From NCBI GenBank assembly GCA_002311855.1, contig DCAB01000012.1:463724-527723 (forward strand): a stretch of 64,000 nucleotides of DNA, given 5' to 3'. Source of the stretch: Candidatus Dadabacteria bacterium UBA1144 (lineage in GTDB: Bacteria > Desulfobacterota_D > UBA1144). The translations under genes and the position numbers were made by a program. This document shows positions 10,283 to 18,986 of the stretch, in pieces (the first letter of the stretch is position 1; each line of letters starts with the position of its first letter). The notes under the pieces are model-generated. The model searched no databases. It had not been told where the DNA came from and saw only the letters and a list, made by a program, of their open reading frames with translations.

Positions 10283-10705
10283 TTAAATTTTTTGTGCTAA
10301 TTCGATTAAAACGCTATTCATATCCTTTGGATGAGCAAAAGCTACGATGGTGTTATTTATCCCTTCTCTAGGTTCGTGATCTATCATTTCTATGCCCATA
10401 CTTTCTAGACGTTTTATTCCTAACCGAATATCGTCTACAAGATAGCAAACATGATGTATTCCCTCCCCTTTTTTTTCCAAAAATTTAGAAATAGATGAAT
10501 CTTGAACTATGGGTTCGAGGAGCTCTATGGCAGTTGATTTAATATCTTTGGGTAAAAGCATTATTGCTCTTATACCTTGATCCGAAGATGTTTCATCATG
10601 AGCAATCTCAAGACCTAAAGTCTTTTCATATAATTTTGCAGTTTTGGTGGCATTATAGACCGCGATACCCACGTGATACAAATTGCCAACTTCAAAGACG
10701 TCCAT
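10283..10705 (-). CDS. mce: Methylmalonyl-CoA epimerase
   Basis: Interconverts (R)- and (S)-methylmalonyl-CoA in the propionyl-CoA/succinyl-CoA pathway. It is a VOC-fold protein of 140 residues with two beta-alpha-beta-beta-beta modules. The metal ligands are visible as His in YHVGIAV, Glu in IELLEP, His in IHHVCYLV and Glu near the C-terminus in VLIELAQ. It is encoded close behind rng and meaB; MeaB chaperones the mutase that uses this epimerase's product, which supports the assignment. It ends 5 bp from the convergent tatA. Confidence 0.93.
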   Translation of the reverse strand: MDVFEVGNLYHVGIAVYNATKTAKLYEKTLGLEIAHDETSSDQGIRAIMLLPKDIKSTAIELLEPIVQDSSISKFLEKKGEGIHHVCYLVDDIRLGIKRLESMGIEMIDHEPREGINNTIVAFAHPKDMNSVLIELAQKI

Positions 10706-10738
10706 GGCTTATAAATCTAATACATAACCCCCAATTCA

Positions 10739-12151
10739 TCAACTTATTTCATATTGATTTATGGAGCTGTCTTCAAAAAGGTTGATATCTAACTTTTTAA
10801 TATCTCGATGATTTTTATTATTTTCAATTATTTTGTCTATAGTTTGAATTAAGTTGGGATTTATACTAATTTTAATCTTCTCTTTTTTGCTTGAATTAGT
10901 TTGTGCTATGATTTTTCTTAATAATTCATAGCATATAATTTCTTTTTTTGTTACAAGACCCGAACCATAACAAAGGTGACAGTTTTCACTTACAAGTGTT
11001 GAAGTTCTAGTTCCTCTTTTCTGTCTTGTCATTTCGATGATTCCGAATTTGGACATGGGGAGGATTGTATGTTTTGCCTTATCAATTTTCATCGAATTCT
11101 TAAAAATATCAAAAAGCTTCCTCATCTCAGCCTTTTTATTCAAATCGATAAAATCTACTAGTATGATTCCACTTAAATTTCTTAATATTATTTGATGAGC
11201 TATTTCTTTCGCTGCATAGATGTTAACACTTAAGATGGATTCTTTAGTGTTGTTGAGACTTCTGCCCGAATTAACGTCAACAACTGTTAATCCTTCTTTC
11301 TCTTCGATAATCAAGAAAGAACCATTTTTTAAATTTACTTTTTTATGGAATATTTTCTCTATATCTTTATCTATATTATTTCTCTTAAAAATATCTTCTT
11401 TCTTGCTTACAATCTTTAATTTTATATTGCTCTGGTTTTTCTTTAAATTTTTTTTAAAATAGTTGTAAGTTTTTCTCGAATTAAATTCAATTTCCTTTGT
11501 GGTATCAATTAAAAATTCTCTTAATATACTATCAATTATATTGTCTTCTTGATGCAAGATACCATGAGGACCATTTTCTTTAAATTGTTTTAAGATTTCT
11601 TTCCATTTTCTTTTTGTTTTTAAAATATCTTCGCTTATATCTTTAATGGAATTGTTCTGAGATAGAGTTCTTAATATAATCCCAATATCTTTAGTGACCA
11701 ATTTTTTTAACGATTTAAGCTTTGACCTTTTTTTCTCACCATTGATTTTCTTTGAGATTCCGAAGAATCCAGGCTTGCTCAGAATAACACAAAATTTTGA
11801 AGGAAGAGCAATAAAATTGGATACTTTAGGAGCCTTTCTTGGATCATAATCACTTACTCCTTGAACCATGATAAAATTATCTTTTATTATTTCGCGTGCT
11901 TCTAAAGCCTCGTTCCCCATTTCCTCTTTTAAAGGATTGAAATTAGACAAAAAAGCAGATTTTCCAACACCTATATCTACAAAAGATGCTTCAATCCCAC
12001 TAGCCGAACGATTTATTCTTGCTTTGTAAATATTGCCTCTTATAGATATTTGTTCGCTAATATTGTCAATAAAGAAGTTCCTTAGCCTAGAGTTATCTAT
12101 AATAGCAACTCTTATTTCATCAAGTGTTTCACTAATTAGAATTTTTCTCAA
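10739..12151 (-). CDS. rng: Ribonuclease G/E family endoribonuclease
   Basis: Single-strand-specific endonuclease for rRNA and mRNA processing. The N-terminal S1-like domain begins near residue 36. The catalytic metal-binding aspartates appear as VVDVNSG and VDFIDLN (about 287-350), followed by the CHLCYGSG zinc-link cysteines that hold the dimer. At 470 residues without a long C-terminal scaffold it resembles RNase G more than RNase E. It starts directly after the meaB stop. The cell also carries RNase Y (23667) and RNase III (45399), so two classes of decay-initiating nuclease coexist. Confidence 0.93.
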   Translation of the reverse strand: MRKILISETLDEIRVAIIDNSRLRNFFIDNISEQISIRGNIYKARINRSASGIEASFVDIGVGKSAFLSNFNPLKEEMGNEALEAREIIKDNFIMVQGVSDYDPRKAPKVSNFIALPSKFCVILSKPGFFGISKKINGEKKRSKLKSLKKLVTKDIGIILRTLSQNNSIKDISEDILKTKRKWKEILKQFKENGPHGILHQEDNIIDSILREFLIDTTKEIEFNSRKTYNYFKKNLKKNQSNIKLKIVSKKEDIFKRNNIDKDIEKIFHKKVNLKNGSFLIIEEKEGLTVVDVNSGRSLNNTKESILSVNIYAAKEIAHQIILRNLSGIILVDFIDLNKKAEMRKLFDIFKNSMKIDKAKHTILPMSKFGIIEMTRQKRGTRTSTLVSENCHLCYGSGLVTKKEIICYELLRKIIAQTNSSKKEKIKISINPNLIQTIDKIIENNKNHRDIKKLDINLFEDSSINQYEIS

Positions 12152-13105
12152 TTATTCTCTTTTTAATAAATCAAATATTAATTCTGCTATATCTTCTGAT
12201 TCCAATTTTCCATCTTTGAGTTTACTAATTGCTTTTTTAACTTTATCCATATCTTTTATTCTTTCCAACTCTTGCTTGAGTTTTCGATTTAGTAGTTCAT
12301 CTAATTCGGATATTTTCCTCGCACTTCTTTTTGCTAACAAGGAACCATTTAACTCCTCAAATTCTCTAAATGATTTTATTTCATCCATTATTTCATTGAT
12401 TCCAATATCATTTTCTGCTTGGGCTGTTAAAACCTTGGTTCTCCATTTTGGAGTTGTTTGTTTTAGGGATATCATATAATCAATTTCTCTTGCTAGTTTC
12501 TCTGCTCCCCCACGATCTGATTTGTTTACTATAAAAATATCTCCGATTTCCATTAATCCTGCTTTCATTGCTTGTATACTATCACCAGATTCTGGAACCA
12601 GGGTTACTATAACACAGTCAGAGATTTTAATGATGCCAAGTTCGGTCTGACCAACGCCCACGGTTTCAATTATTACGATATCCATTCCAAAGATATCAAA
12701 AAGCTTTATTATTGCACTTGTAGAATTTGATAATCCACCAAAATCTCCTCTGCTACCGATACTTCTGATAAAAACCCCATTATCTAGGGTATGCTCTTGC
12801 ATTCTTATTCTATCTCCAAGCACAGCTCCACCAGTGAACGGGCTACTTGGATCGACGGCAATTACTCCAATTTTTAATTTTTTTTCTCTAAACCTTGCTA
12901 TAATTTTATTTGTCAAAGTACTTTTACCAGCACCTGGTGGGCCCGTCATTCCTATTCTGTACGCATGATTTGGAACTTCTTTTATAGACCGAGAAATCCT
13001 AGAAATTGCTGACGGGTCGCTTTCTACGATACTTATAAGTCTTGATAGACATACCCTGTCACCAGACAATAGACCGTTCATTAGATTTTTTTCATTTTTT
13101 TTCAT
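12152..13105 (-). CDS. meaB: MeaB/ArgK-type GTPase, methylmalonyl-CoA mutase chaperone
   Basis: G3E-family GTPase that gates cobalamin loading and protects methylmalonyl-CoA mutase. Walker A is TGPPGAGKS (about 54-62); the switch and Walker B regions are DPSSPFTGGA and ETVGVGQTE, and NKSD is the guanine-specificity motif. At 317 residues it has normal family length. It lies between the EVE-domain gene (14-bp overlap) and rng (adjacent, no gap), with the epimerase gene just beyond. The mutase B12-binding subunit is at 36691. Confidence 0.95.
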   Translation of the reverse strand: MKKNEKNLMNGLLSGDRVCLSRLISIVESDPSAISRISRSIKEVPNHAYRIGMTGPPGAGKSTLTNKIIARFREKKLKIGVIAVDPSSPFTGGAVLGDRIRMQEHTLDNGVFIRSIGSRGDFGGLSNSTSAIIKLFDIFGMDIVIIETVGVGQTELGIIKISDCVIVTLVPESGDSIQAMKAGLMEIGDIFIVNKSDRGGAEKLAREIDYMISLKQTTPKWRTKVLTAQAENDIGINEIMDEIKSFREFEELNGSLLAKRSARKISELDELLNRKLKQELERIKDMDKVKKAISKLKDGKLESEDIAELIFDLLKRE

Positions 13106-13505
13106 TAGATTTCCTAATTATTTTCTCAAAGTGTGTTTTCTTGATTTCCATGACTGATAATCTTGACTGTTTAATTAAGCCCATCTTTGATAATGTCGAA
13201 TCTTCTTTTATCTCACTCAAGCTAATTTTTCTTTTCAAACTTTTTTTTGCTTTTAAATCAACTACAACCCATTTTTTATCTTTTGTTGTTGGATCTTGAT
13301 AGTATTCCTTTACAACTTCGGTGATACCTACTATTTCTTTGCCTTCATTGCTATGATAGAAAAGAACTTGATCCTTTTTTTCCATCATTTTTAGATAATT
13401 TCTTGCTTGAAAATTTCGAACCCCATCCCAATATGTTACTTTATCTTTTAACATGTCATTCCATGAATATTTAAAGGGTTCTGACTTTACAAGCCAATAC
13501 TTCAT
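13092..13505 (-). CDS. EVE domain protein (PUA-like fold)
   Basis: The protein of 137 residues is a single EVE domain with the characteristic start KYWLVKSEP, then WDGVRNFQARN and LFYHSN. The fold is related to PUA and YTH domains and probably binds a modified base in nucleic acid; its physiological role in bacteria is unsettled. It is the first gene of a minus-strand unit and overlaps meaB by 14 bp. Such proteins are common single-copy genes in proteobacteria, so I do not read it as a defence gene here. Confidence 0.88.
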   Translation of the reverse strand: MKYWLVKSEPFKYSWNDMLKDKVTYWDGVRNFQARNYLKMMEKKDQVLFYHSNEGKEIVGITEVVKEYYQDPTTKDKKWVVVDLKAKKSLKRKISLSEIKEDSTLSKMGLIKQSRLSVMEIKKTHFEKIIRKSNEKK

Positions 13506-13551
13506 GAAATTAATTTAATTTATTAATTAATTTTTGTAAAATGTATTAGTG

Positions 13552-14283
13552 ATGTTTTTAATACCTGCTATAGACATAAAAGACCAAAAATGTGTGAGAC
13601 TTTTTAAGGGAAACTTTGAGAAAGAAACGATTTATTCAAATAGCCCCCTAGATGTTTCAAGCAAATGGCAATCAGATGGTGCTAAATTGATACACATTGT
13701 AGATTTAGATGGTGCTCTTGAGGGTGAAAGTAAGAATTTTCAACTTATACAGGCAATTCTCAAAAATAAAAAATGTGAATTCCAAATTGGTGGTGGAATT
13801 AGAGATTTGAAAACGATTGAGAGGTATATATCTATTGGGGCAAAAAGAGTAATATTAGGGACATCAGCATTCGTTGATGAAGATTTCTTTCAAACAGCCT
13901 GTGAAACTTATGGTGATAAGATTGCCGTTGGTTTAGATATTAAAGATGATAAGATTGCAATTAAAGGTTGGAATACAAAAATTGACATGAAGATTAAAGA
14001 TGCTATTTCAAGGTTTGAGAACTTGAAAGTCTCGCTAATAGTTCTGACATCTGTTGATAGGGATGGGACACTTGAAGGTTTTAACAAGAATCTTACTGAG
14101 GATTATTTGAAATTATCTAATATACCAATAATAATATCAGGCGGAATTAAGGACTGTCGAGATTTAAAGCAAATAAAATCTATGAATGATAAAAGAATTT
14201 ACGGAGTAATACTAGGTAAATCAATATATGAAAACAGAATAAATTTCAAAGATTGTATTAAGGAATATGGCGATGTTAGCTAA
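13552..14283 (+). CDS. hisA: Phosphoribosylformimino-5-aminoimidazole carboxamide ribotide isomerase
   Basis: Amadori isomerase of histidine synthesis. The half-barrel repeats are visible: catalytic Asp in [23 protein letters not shown], and the second-half TSVDRDGT and SGGIKD. At 243 residues it is normal. The ATG at 13552 gives the family N-terminus MFLIPAID; a GTG at 13549 is the alternative. No ribosome binding site is seen, but TAAAAT at 13537-13542 lies so close that the mRNA may be nearly leaderless. It overlaps hisF. Confidence 0.95.
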   Translation: MFLIPAIDIKDQKCVRLFKGNFEKETIYSNSPLDVSSKWQSDGAKLIHIVDLDGALEGESKNFQLIQAILKNKKCEFQIGGGIRDLKTIERYISIGAKRVILGTSAFVDEDFFQTACETYGDKIAVGLDIKDDKIAIKGWNTKIDMKIKDAISRFENLKVSLIVLTSVDRDGTLEGFNKNLTEDYLKLSNIPIIISGGIKDCRDLKQIKSMNDKRIYGVILGKSIYENRINFKDCIKEYGDVS

Positions 14284-15031
14284 AAGGATCATACCTTGTT
14301 TGGATATCGACAAGGGAAGAGTTGTAAAAGGAATTAATTTTGTTAATTTGATTGACGCTGGAAATCCTGTGGAAATTGCTGAGAGGTATAGTACGGAAGG
14401 GGCTGACGAGATTACCTTCTTAGATATAACAGCATCGAATGAAGAAAGAAATATCATGATTGATACCATTGAAAGAGCAGCGGATAAAGTGTTCGTTCCT
14501 TTAACTATTGGAGGGGGAATACGTAATACTGAAGATATAAGACTACTTTTATTGGCGGGAGCGGATAAGGTTTCGATTAATACTGCTGCAGTTAACGATC
14601 CAAATATTGTTACCGAATCTGCAAAAAAATTTGGTTCTCAGAGTATAGTTGTCGCAATTGATGTAAAAAAGAAAAGAAAGGGTTTGTGGGAAGTTTTTAC
14701 CCATGGAGGTAGAAAACCGACGGGAATTAATGCCCTTGACTGGATAAAAAAAATGGAACGATATGGAGCCGGAGAAATTCTTCTAACATCGATGGATAGA
14801 GATGGAACAAAAAAAGGATATGATTTAGAAATCCTATCTTTGATAAGTGAAACCATAACAATACCTGTTATAGCATCTGGTGGTGCAGGCAACTTGAAGC
14901 ACATAGCAGACGCATTTGTTTTGGGTAAAGCTGATGCTGCTCTTTGTGCGTCCATATTCCATTTTGGAGAGTACACTATCAGTGAGGTTAAAAATTTCTT
15001 ATCAAAGCATGATATATTAGTTAGAAAATAA
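14273..15031 (+). CDS. hisF: Imidazole glycerol phosphate synthase subunit HisF
   Basis: Cyclase half of IGP synthase, which uses ammonia from HisH to close the imidazole ring and release AICAR. Catalytic Asp residues lie in IPCLDID and SMDRDGT, with phosphate loops TIGGGIR and ASGGAGN. The ATG at 14273 gives MLAKRIIP and sits 8 nt after AGGA; the ATG at 14267 has a spacing too short. It overlaps hisA by 11 bp. hisH is not adjacent, so the partner must be elsewhere. Confidence 0.95.
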   Translation: MLAKRIIPCLDIDKGRVVKGINFVNLIDAGNPVEIAERYSTEGADEITFLDITASNEERNIMIDTIERAADKVFVPLTIGGGIRNTEDIRLLLLAGADKVSINTAAVNDPNIVTESAKKFGSQSIVVAIDVKKKRKGLWEVFTHGGRKPTGINALDWIKKMERYGAGEILLTSMDRDGTKKGYDLEILSLISETITIPVIASGGAGNLKHIADAFVLGKADAALCASIFHFGEYTISEVKNFLSKHDILVRK

Positions 15032-15034
15032 AAT

Positions 15035-16075
15035 ATGAATATCCGTAGACGATTGGAAATTAACGAATCAAAGATTTTGTCCCCTTTTGCTTCTCTTAGT
15101 AGTGATACCAAAGGTAGATTACGAAAAGAAAAAAAATGTAATTTAAGAACAGAATATCAAAGAGATAGAGACAGAATAATTCATTCAAAATCTTTTAGAA
15201 GGCTAAAAGATAAAACTCAAGTTTTTCTTGCTCCATACGGGGATCACTTCAGAACTAGATTGACCCATGTTCTTGAGGTCGCACAGATTGCTCGAACGAT
15301 ATCTAGGTCTTTGGCCTTGAATGAAGATTTAACCGAAGCCATATCTCTTGGACATGATTTAGGCCATACACCTTTTGGACATGCTGGCGAACAGGCCCTT
15401 GACACAGTCCATCCAGGTGGATTTAGACATTATATTCACAGTCTTAGGATTGTTGAATTACTCGAAAAGGAAGGAAAGGGTTTGAACTTAACACTTGAGG
15501 TTAAAGATGGAATATCAAAGCACTCAAAAGGTAAGGGACCTATGGTGAATAAAAAAATTCCAATTATGACTCTAGAAGGACAAGTTGTTAGGTTCTCAGA
15601 TATCTTTGCTTATTTTACACATGATTTAGATGATGCTATAAGGTCATCTTTAATCAGAAAAAAAGATATACCTACTAGGCTACTTAAGTTTTTTGGGAAT
15701 ACGCATTCTCAAAGAATTTCTAAAGTTGTATCGGATATCATCAATGAAACGAAAAAAAATTCTTTTAAATCAGCAACTATATCTAAGGAGCTTGAACGAA
15801 ATCTTGTTTACATGAGAGATTTTTTATTTGAAAAAGTTTATTATCAGAAAAAAATTAAAGATAATTTTGAAAAAGCTAAACAAATCTTAATTGATCTATA
15901 TAATTTTTTCCTATTGAATGATAAGAAACTTAAAGAGTTATATAAATTTAAAAGTGAAACTCATCAAAATGATTGTCGTGACTTCATCGCCGGAATGAGT
16001 GACGATTTTGCCCTTGAAATTCATAAGTCCATCTTTACACCCAAAAAATGGTCTTTCGTAGACTTTAAAGCATAA
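15035..16075 (+). CDS. dgt: Deoxyguanosinetriphosphate triphosphohydrolase-like HD protein
   Basis: HD-domain metalloenzyme that hydrolyses dNTPs to nucleosides and tripolyphosphate. The metal ligands appear as RLTHVLEV (first His) and GHDLGHTPFGH (HD pair) around residues 75-115. The N-terminal RTEYQRDRDRI with FRRLKDKTQV is typical of the dGTPase-like family. Its 346 residues match the shorter bacterial class, not E. coli Dgt (about 505). It follows hisF by 3 bp in a unit that continues into mqnA and mqnD; the combination has no obvious shared pathway. Confidence 0.88.
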   Translation: MNIRRRLEINESKILSPFASLSSDTKGRLRKEKKCNLRTEYQRDRDRIIHSKSFRRLKDKTQVFLAPYGDHFRTRLTHVLEVAQIARTISRSLALNEDLTEAISLGHDLGHTPFGHAGEQALDTVHPGGFRHYIHSLRIVELLEKEGKGLNLTLEVKDGISKHSKGKGPMVNKKIPIMTLEGQVVRFSDIFAYFTHDLDDAIRSSLIRKKDIPTRLLKFFGNTHSQRISKVVSDIINETKKNSFKSATISKELERNLVYMRDFLFEKVYYQKKIKDNFEKAKQILIDLYNFFLLNDKKLKELYKFKSETHQNDCRDFIAGMSDDFALEIHKSIFTPKKWSFVDFKA

Positions 16076-16090
16076 GTTGTATATAGAAAT

Positions 16091-16891
16091 ATGATAAAAT
16101 ACCTTGGGTCAGTTCCTTTCTTAAATTCTAAACCCCTTACATATTTATTTGATAATAATTTTATTAGAAATTACAAAACCTATGAATATTACCCCTCGTC
16201 ATTATTGGATCCTTTAATATCAGGAAAAGTTTTTTTATCATTACTTTCCATTGCTGATCATTTATCTAATAAGGATGTTCTTTCTCTGACAGATTATTGT
16301 ATAAGTTCTTATGGAAAAGTCGGTAGTGTAATTTTGGTATCTAAATCAAAATTAAAAGATATAAAAAACGTAGTTCTAGATAGTAGATCTAAAAGCTCAA
16401 ACATGCTTTTCAAGGTAATTCAATCCTCTTTTCTTAATATCGATGTTGATTATGAAATTAGAGAGCCAAAATTAAATATGAGAATGGAGCCTGGTGTCGG
16501 ATATGTCATTATAGGTGATCTTAGTTTAGAGATTATTTCGTTAGACCCAATAGGGATTAACACATATGACTTGGGAGAAATTTGGTTTAAGGAGACCGGA
16601 TTCCCCTTTACATTTGGGACATACAATTATTTAAATCCTTCTCCTAAAAAAGAAGAACTAGATTTTCTCGATAACTCTTATATGGAGGGTTCTAAAAATA
16701 TTAATTCGATAATTGATGATTTCTTGATTGCTAATCAACATAAAATAGAAAAAAAAATTGCCGAAGAATATCTAAATGAAAGAATCTTTTATAAAATTAC
16801 AGATGATCATATCAAGGGCATCAATCTTTTTTTGAAACTCTCTTCGAAATTTGCAAATTGGAAAAAAAATAGTTTTAATAACAAAATCTAA
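16091..16891 (+). CDS. mqnA: Chorismate dehydratase (futalosine pathway)
   Basis: First enzyme of the futalosine route to menaquinone: converts chorismate to 3-enolpyruvylbenzoate. It has the periplasmic-binding-protein-like fold of the MqnA/MqnD family, starting with YLGSVPFLNSKPL and continuing with a SLLSIADHL region. At 266 residues it is normal. The adjacent mqnD, 3 bp downstream, confirms the pathway, and the convergent aminodeoxyfutalosine deaminase at 17715 supplies a third step. Confidence 0.92.
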   Translation: MIKYLGSVPFLNSKPLTYLFDNNFIRNYKTYEYYPSSLLDPLISGKVFLSLLSIADHLSNKDVLSLTDYCISSYGKVGSVILVSKSKLKDIKNVVLDSRSKSSNMLFKVIQSSFLNIDVDYEIREPKLNMRMEPGVGYVIIGDLSLEIISLDPIGINTYDLGEIWFKETGFPFTFGTYNYLNPSPKKEELDFLDNSYMEGSKNINSIIDDFLIANQHKIEKKIAEEYLNERIFYKITDDHIKGINLFLKLSSKFANWKKNSFNNKI

Positions 16892-16894
16892 ATT

Positions 16895-17728
16895 ATGTCA
16901 AAAAAAATTATCACTCTTGGACATAGTCCTGATGCAGATGATGCTTTTATGTTCTACGCAATTTCAAAAGGTATTGTTAAATCAGACAAGTTTGAATTTA
17001 GACATTTTATAAAAGATATACAAACTCTTAATAAAATGGCAATAGGCAAAGAATTGGATACAACAGCTGTGTCTGCGTATGCCTACGTTCAATTATATGA
17101 TAGCTATCGAATCATGGATTGCGGTGCAAGTATGGGAAATAGATATGGTCCAATAGTAGTTGCGAAACCCGGAACGAAGATGACAAAGGGGATTAGGATT
17201 GCAATTCCGGGAAAATCAACTTCAGCTTTCTTGCTTCTAAGGCTTTATTGTGATGATGCCAAGTTCGTGGAATACAATTTTGATGAAATTATGCCAGCGA
17301 TAATTAACTCCGAAGTTGATGCTGGACTTATTATACATGAAGGTCAAATTACTTTCGGAGCTTTTGGTCTAAATTTATTATTAGATATACCTAAACTATG
17401 GCACAATGAATGCAAATATCCGATACCTCTTGGCTTAAATGTTGTGAGCAGATCCTTAGACTTGGGGATTCAAATAGAAATCTCTAAAATGATTAAGCAA
17501 AGTATTTCATATGCTCTATCAAATACCGAGGAGGCTCTTGACTATGCAATGGAATTTGGTAGAGGCATATCAAGAGATATAGCAAAAAAATTTATTTTTA
17601 TGTATGTAAACGAAGATACCTTAGATTTGAATTATAGAGGTATCAACGGACTCAAATTCATGTACACCTCAGCCTTTACAAAAGGTTTAATTGAAAAGAA
17701 TATAGAGCTTGATATTATTTTAACTTAA
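16895..17728 (+). CDS. mqnD: 1,4-dihydroxy-6-naphthoate synthase (futalosine pathway)
   Basis: Converts cyclic dehypoxanthinyl futalosine to 1,4-dihydroxy-6-naphthoate. The N-terminal LGHSPDADDAFMFYA is diagnostic of MqnD, and TTAVSAYAY and HEGQITF (with the conserved His) follow. At 277 residues it is normal. It ends the hisA-hisF-dgt-mqnA-mqnD run, and its 3' end overlaps the convergent mqnX-like gene by 14 bp. mqnB, mqnC and mqnE are not in the window. Confidence 0.93.
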   Translation: MSKKIITLGHSPDADDAFMFYAISKGIVKSDKFEFRHFIKDIQTLNKMAIGKELDTTAVSAYAYVQLYDSYRIMDCGASMGNRYGPIVVAKPGTKMTKGIRIAIPGKSTSAFLLLRLYCDDAKFVEYNFDEIMPAIINSEVDAGLIIHEGQITFGAFGLNLLLDIPKLWHNECKYPIPLGLNVVSRSLDLGIQIEISKMIKQSISYALSNTEEALDYAMEFGRGISRDIAKKFIFMYVNEDTLDLNYRGINGLKFMYTSAFTKGLIEKNIELDIILT

Positions 17729-18953
17729 TCGTCTCCCCATTAATCATTGATAGTTTTAAATCATTATTGTTTGAGTCAATTACGGACATAAAGGGGTTGT
17801 CATTTTTTATTCTAAAAGCTATTAAGTCGGCCTTTTTGTTTTTTTTTATTGTCCCTACCATATTCTCGATGCCGAGGGCTCTTGCTCCTCCTATCGTAGC
17901 TTTCTCCAGAACGATTTTCTCACAATTTTTCTTAGCAAATTTCTTTGAGTGGAGATACAAAGACTTAATTTCATCTAAAAAATTTATTGAAAAATTGCTA
18001 GATAATCCATCCGTGCCTAATCCAATATTCTTGTATTTAAGGAAAAATTTTAAATTAGGTAACCTTTGATTTAAAAATAAATTACTTCGCGGGCATAGAA
18101 CAACGCCATATTGCTCTCTCTCTAGTATTTTTAAGTCTGCTTTTATTAAATTATTCATATGCACTAGAAGTATTCTTTGTTTATTTTTATTAAGATTATT
18201 CAAGTAGGAAAGGGGAGAGTCACTTTTAATTTTTATTTTTGGTCTTTTTGGTAACATTGGAAAAATTATATCTTCCAGGCCACTCTTCTTTTTTTGAATT
18301 AATCTAATCTCATCTCTACTTTCAGAGAGGTGAATGCCGAGATTTATTTTTCTATTTTGAGCAATTTTGAATAGATTTTGCAATTTCTCAGTATCAAGTG
18401 TATAGATTGAGTGGGGGAACAGTCTTAAATTAAACATGCCGTTTTTATCTTTTCTGTCTAAATTAATCAATTTCCTAAAAAAACTTTTGTCGATATTCGG
18501 CATAGTTGAATTTACTACTTCAAAAAAATATACTGTCCTTATTTTACTTCTGATTATTTCTTGAAAATCTAGTCCATTATACGAACTTATCTGTCCAATG
18601 GTTGTAACGCCTGAATCAATTGATTCTTTTAGTGATTTCCTAACAGAATTAATTATCATTTCTTTCTTAGAAGTTTGTTTTTTTAAATCTATAATTTGAG
18701 CTAGCCAGGAAGAAAACGAATTAAAAGGAATTAATTTTCTTCTAATCCAATTTAATTCGAGATGGATATGAGCGTTAATAAACCCTGGCATTAATATGCA
18801 ATCTTCCAAATTGATTATTTTATATTTATTTTTATTGACTTCTGAATTGGGAAGAATATCTTCAATTTTGTCGTTATTGACTATGACCGAATACCCATAC
18901 AAGGGTTGGCTGCCACAAAAAAGAATATATCTGGCCCTTAAAGCTTTTTGCAT
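17715..18953 (-). CDS. mqnX: Amidohydrolase, probable aminodeoxyfutalosine deaminase
   Basis: Metal-dependent amidohydrolase of 412 residues. The HxH metal pair is in FINAHIHLEL (about 62-64), further ligands in GIHLSES and LVHMNNL, and the catalytic Asp in GLGTDGLSSN, a segment resembling the aminodeoxyfutalosine deaminase subgroup. That enzyme deaminates 6-amino-6-deoxyfutalosine in the modified menaquinone pathway, and the gene is convergent with mqnA-mqnD, which supports the call. A generic adenosine or S-adenosylhomocysteine deaminase remains possible. It lies 33 bp after the DapF homologue on the same strand. Confidence 0.78.
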   Translation of the reverse strand: MQKALRARYILFCGSQPLYGYSVIVNNDKIEDILPNSEVNKNKYKIINLEDCILMPGFINAHIHLELNWIRRKLIPFNSFSSWLAQIIDLKKQTSKKEMIINSVRKSLKESIDSGVTTIGQISSYNGLDFQEIIRSKIRTVYFFEVVNSTMPNIDKSFFRKLINLDRKDKNGMFNLRLFPHSIYTLDTEKLQNLFKIAQNRKINLGIHLSESRDEIRLIQKKKSGLEDIIFPMLPKRPKIKIKSDSPLSYLNNLNKNKQRILLVHMNNLIKADLKILEREQYGVVLCPRSNLFLNQRLPNLKFFLKYKNIGLGTDGLSSNFSINFLDEIKSLYLHSKKFAKKNCEKIVLEKATIGGARALGIENMVGTIKKNKKADLIAFRIKNDNPFMSVIDSNNNDLKLSMINGETIKLK

Positions 18954-18986
18954 ATCTCCTACGGCTCCAAATACTGTACTTGACCT

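Noticed and set aside
12033..12479. 148-residue open frame antisense to rng and meaB
   Set aside because: It lies wholly opposite two well-conserved genes and its low-complexity Ser/Leu/Ile composition is typical of an antisense shadow.
13092..13505. EVE-domain protein as part of a defence system
   Set aside because: EVE domains appear in some defence contexts, but this single-domain copy sits among meaB, rng and mce, with no nuclease or helicase partner.
14638..15111. 157-residue open frame antisense to hisF and dgt
   Set aside because: It is opposite conserved hisF sequence with no ribosome binding site and no family features.
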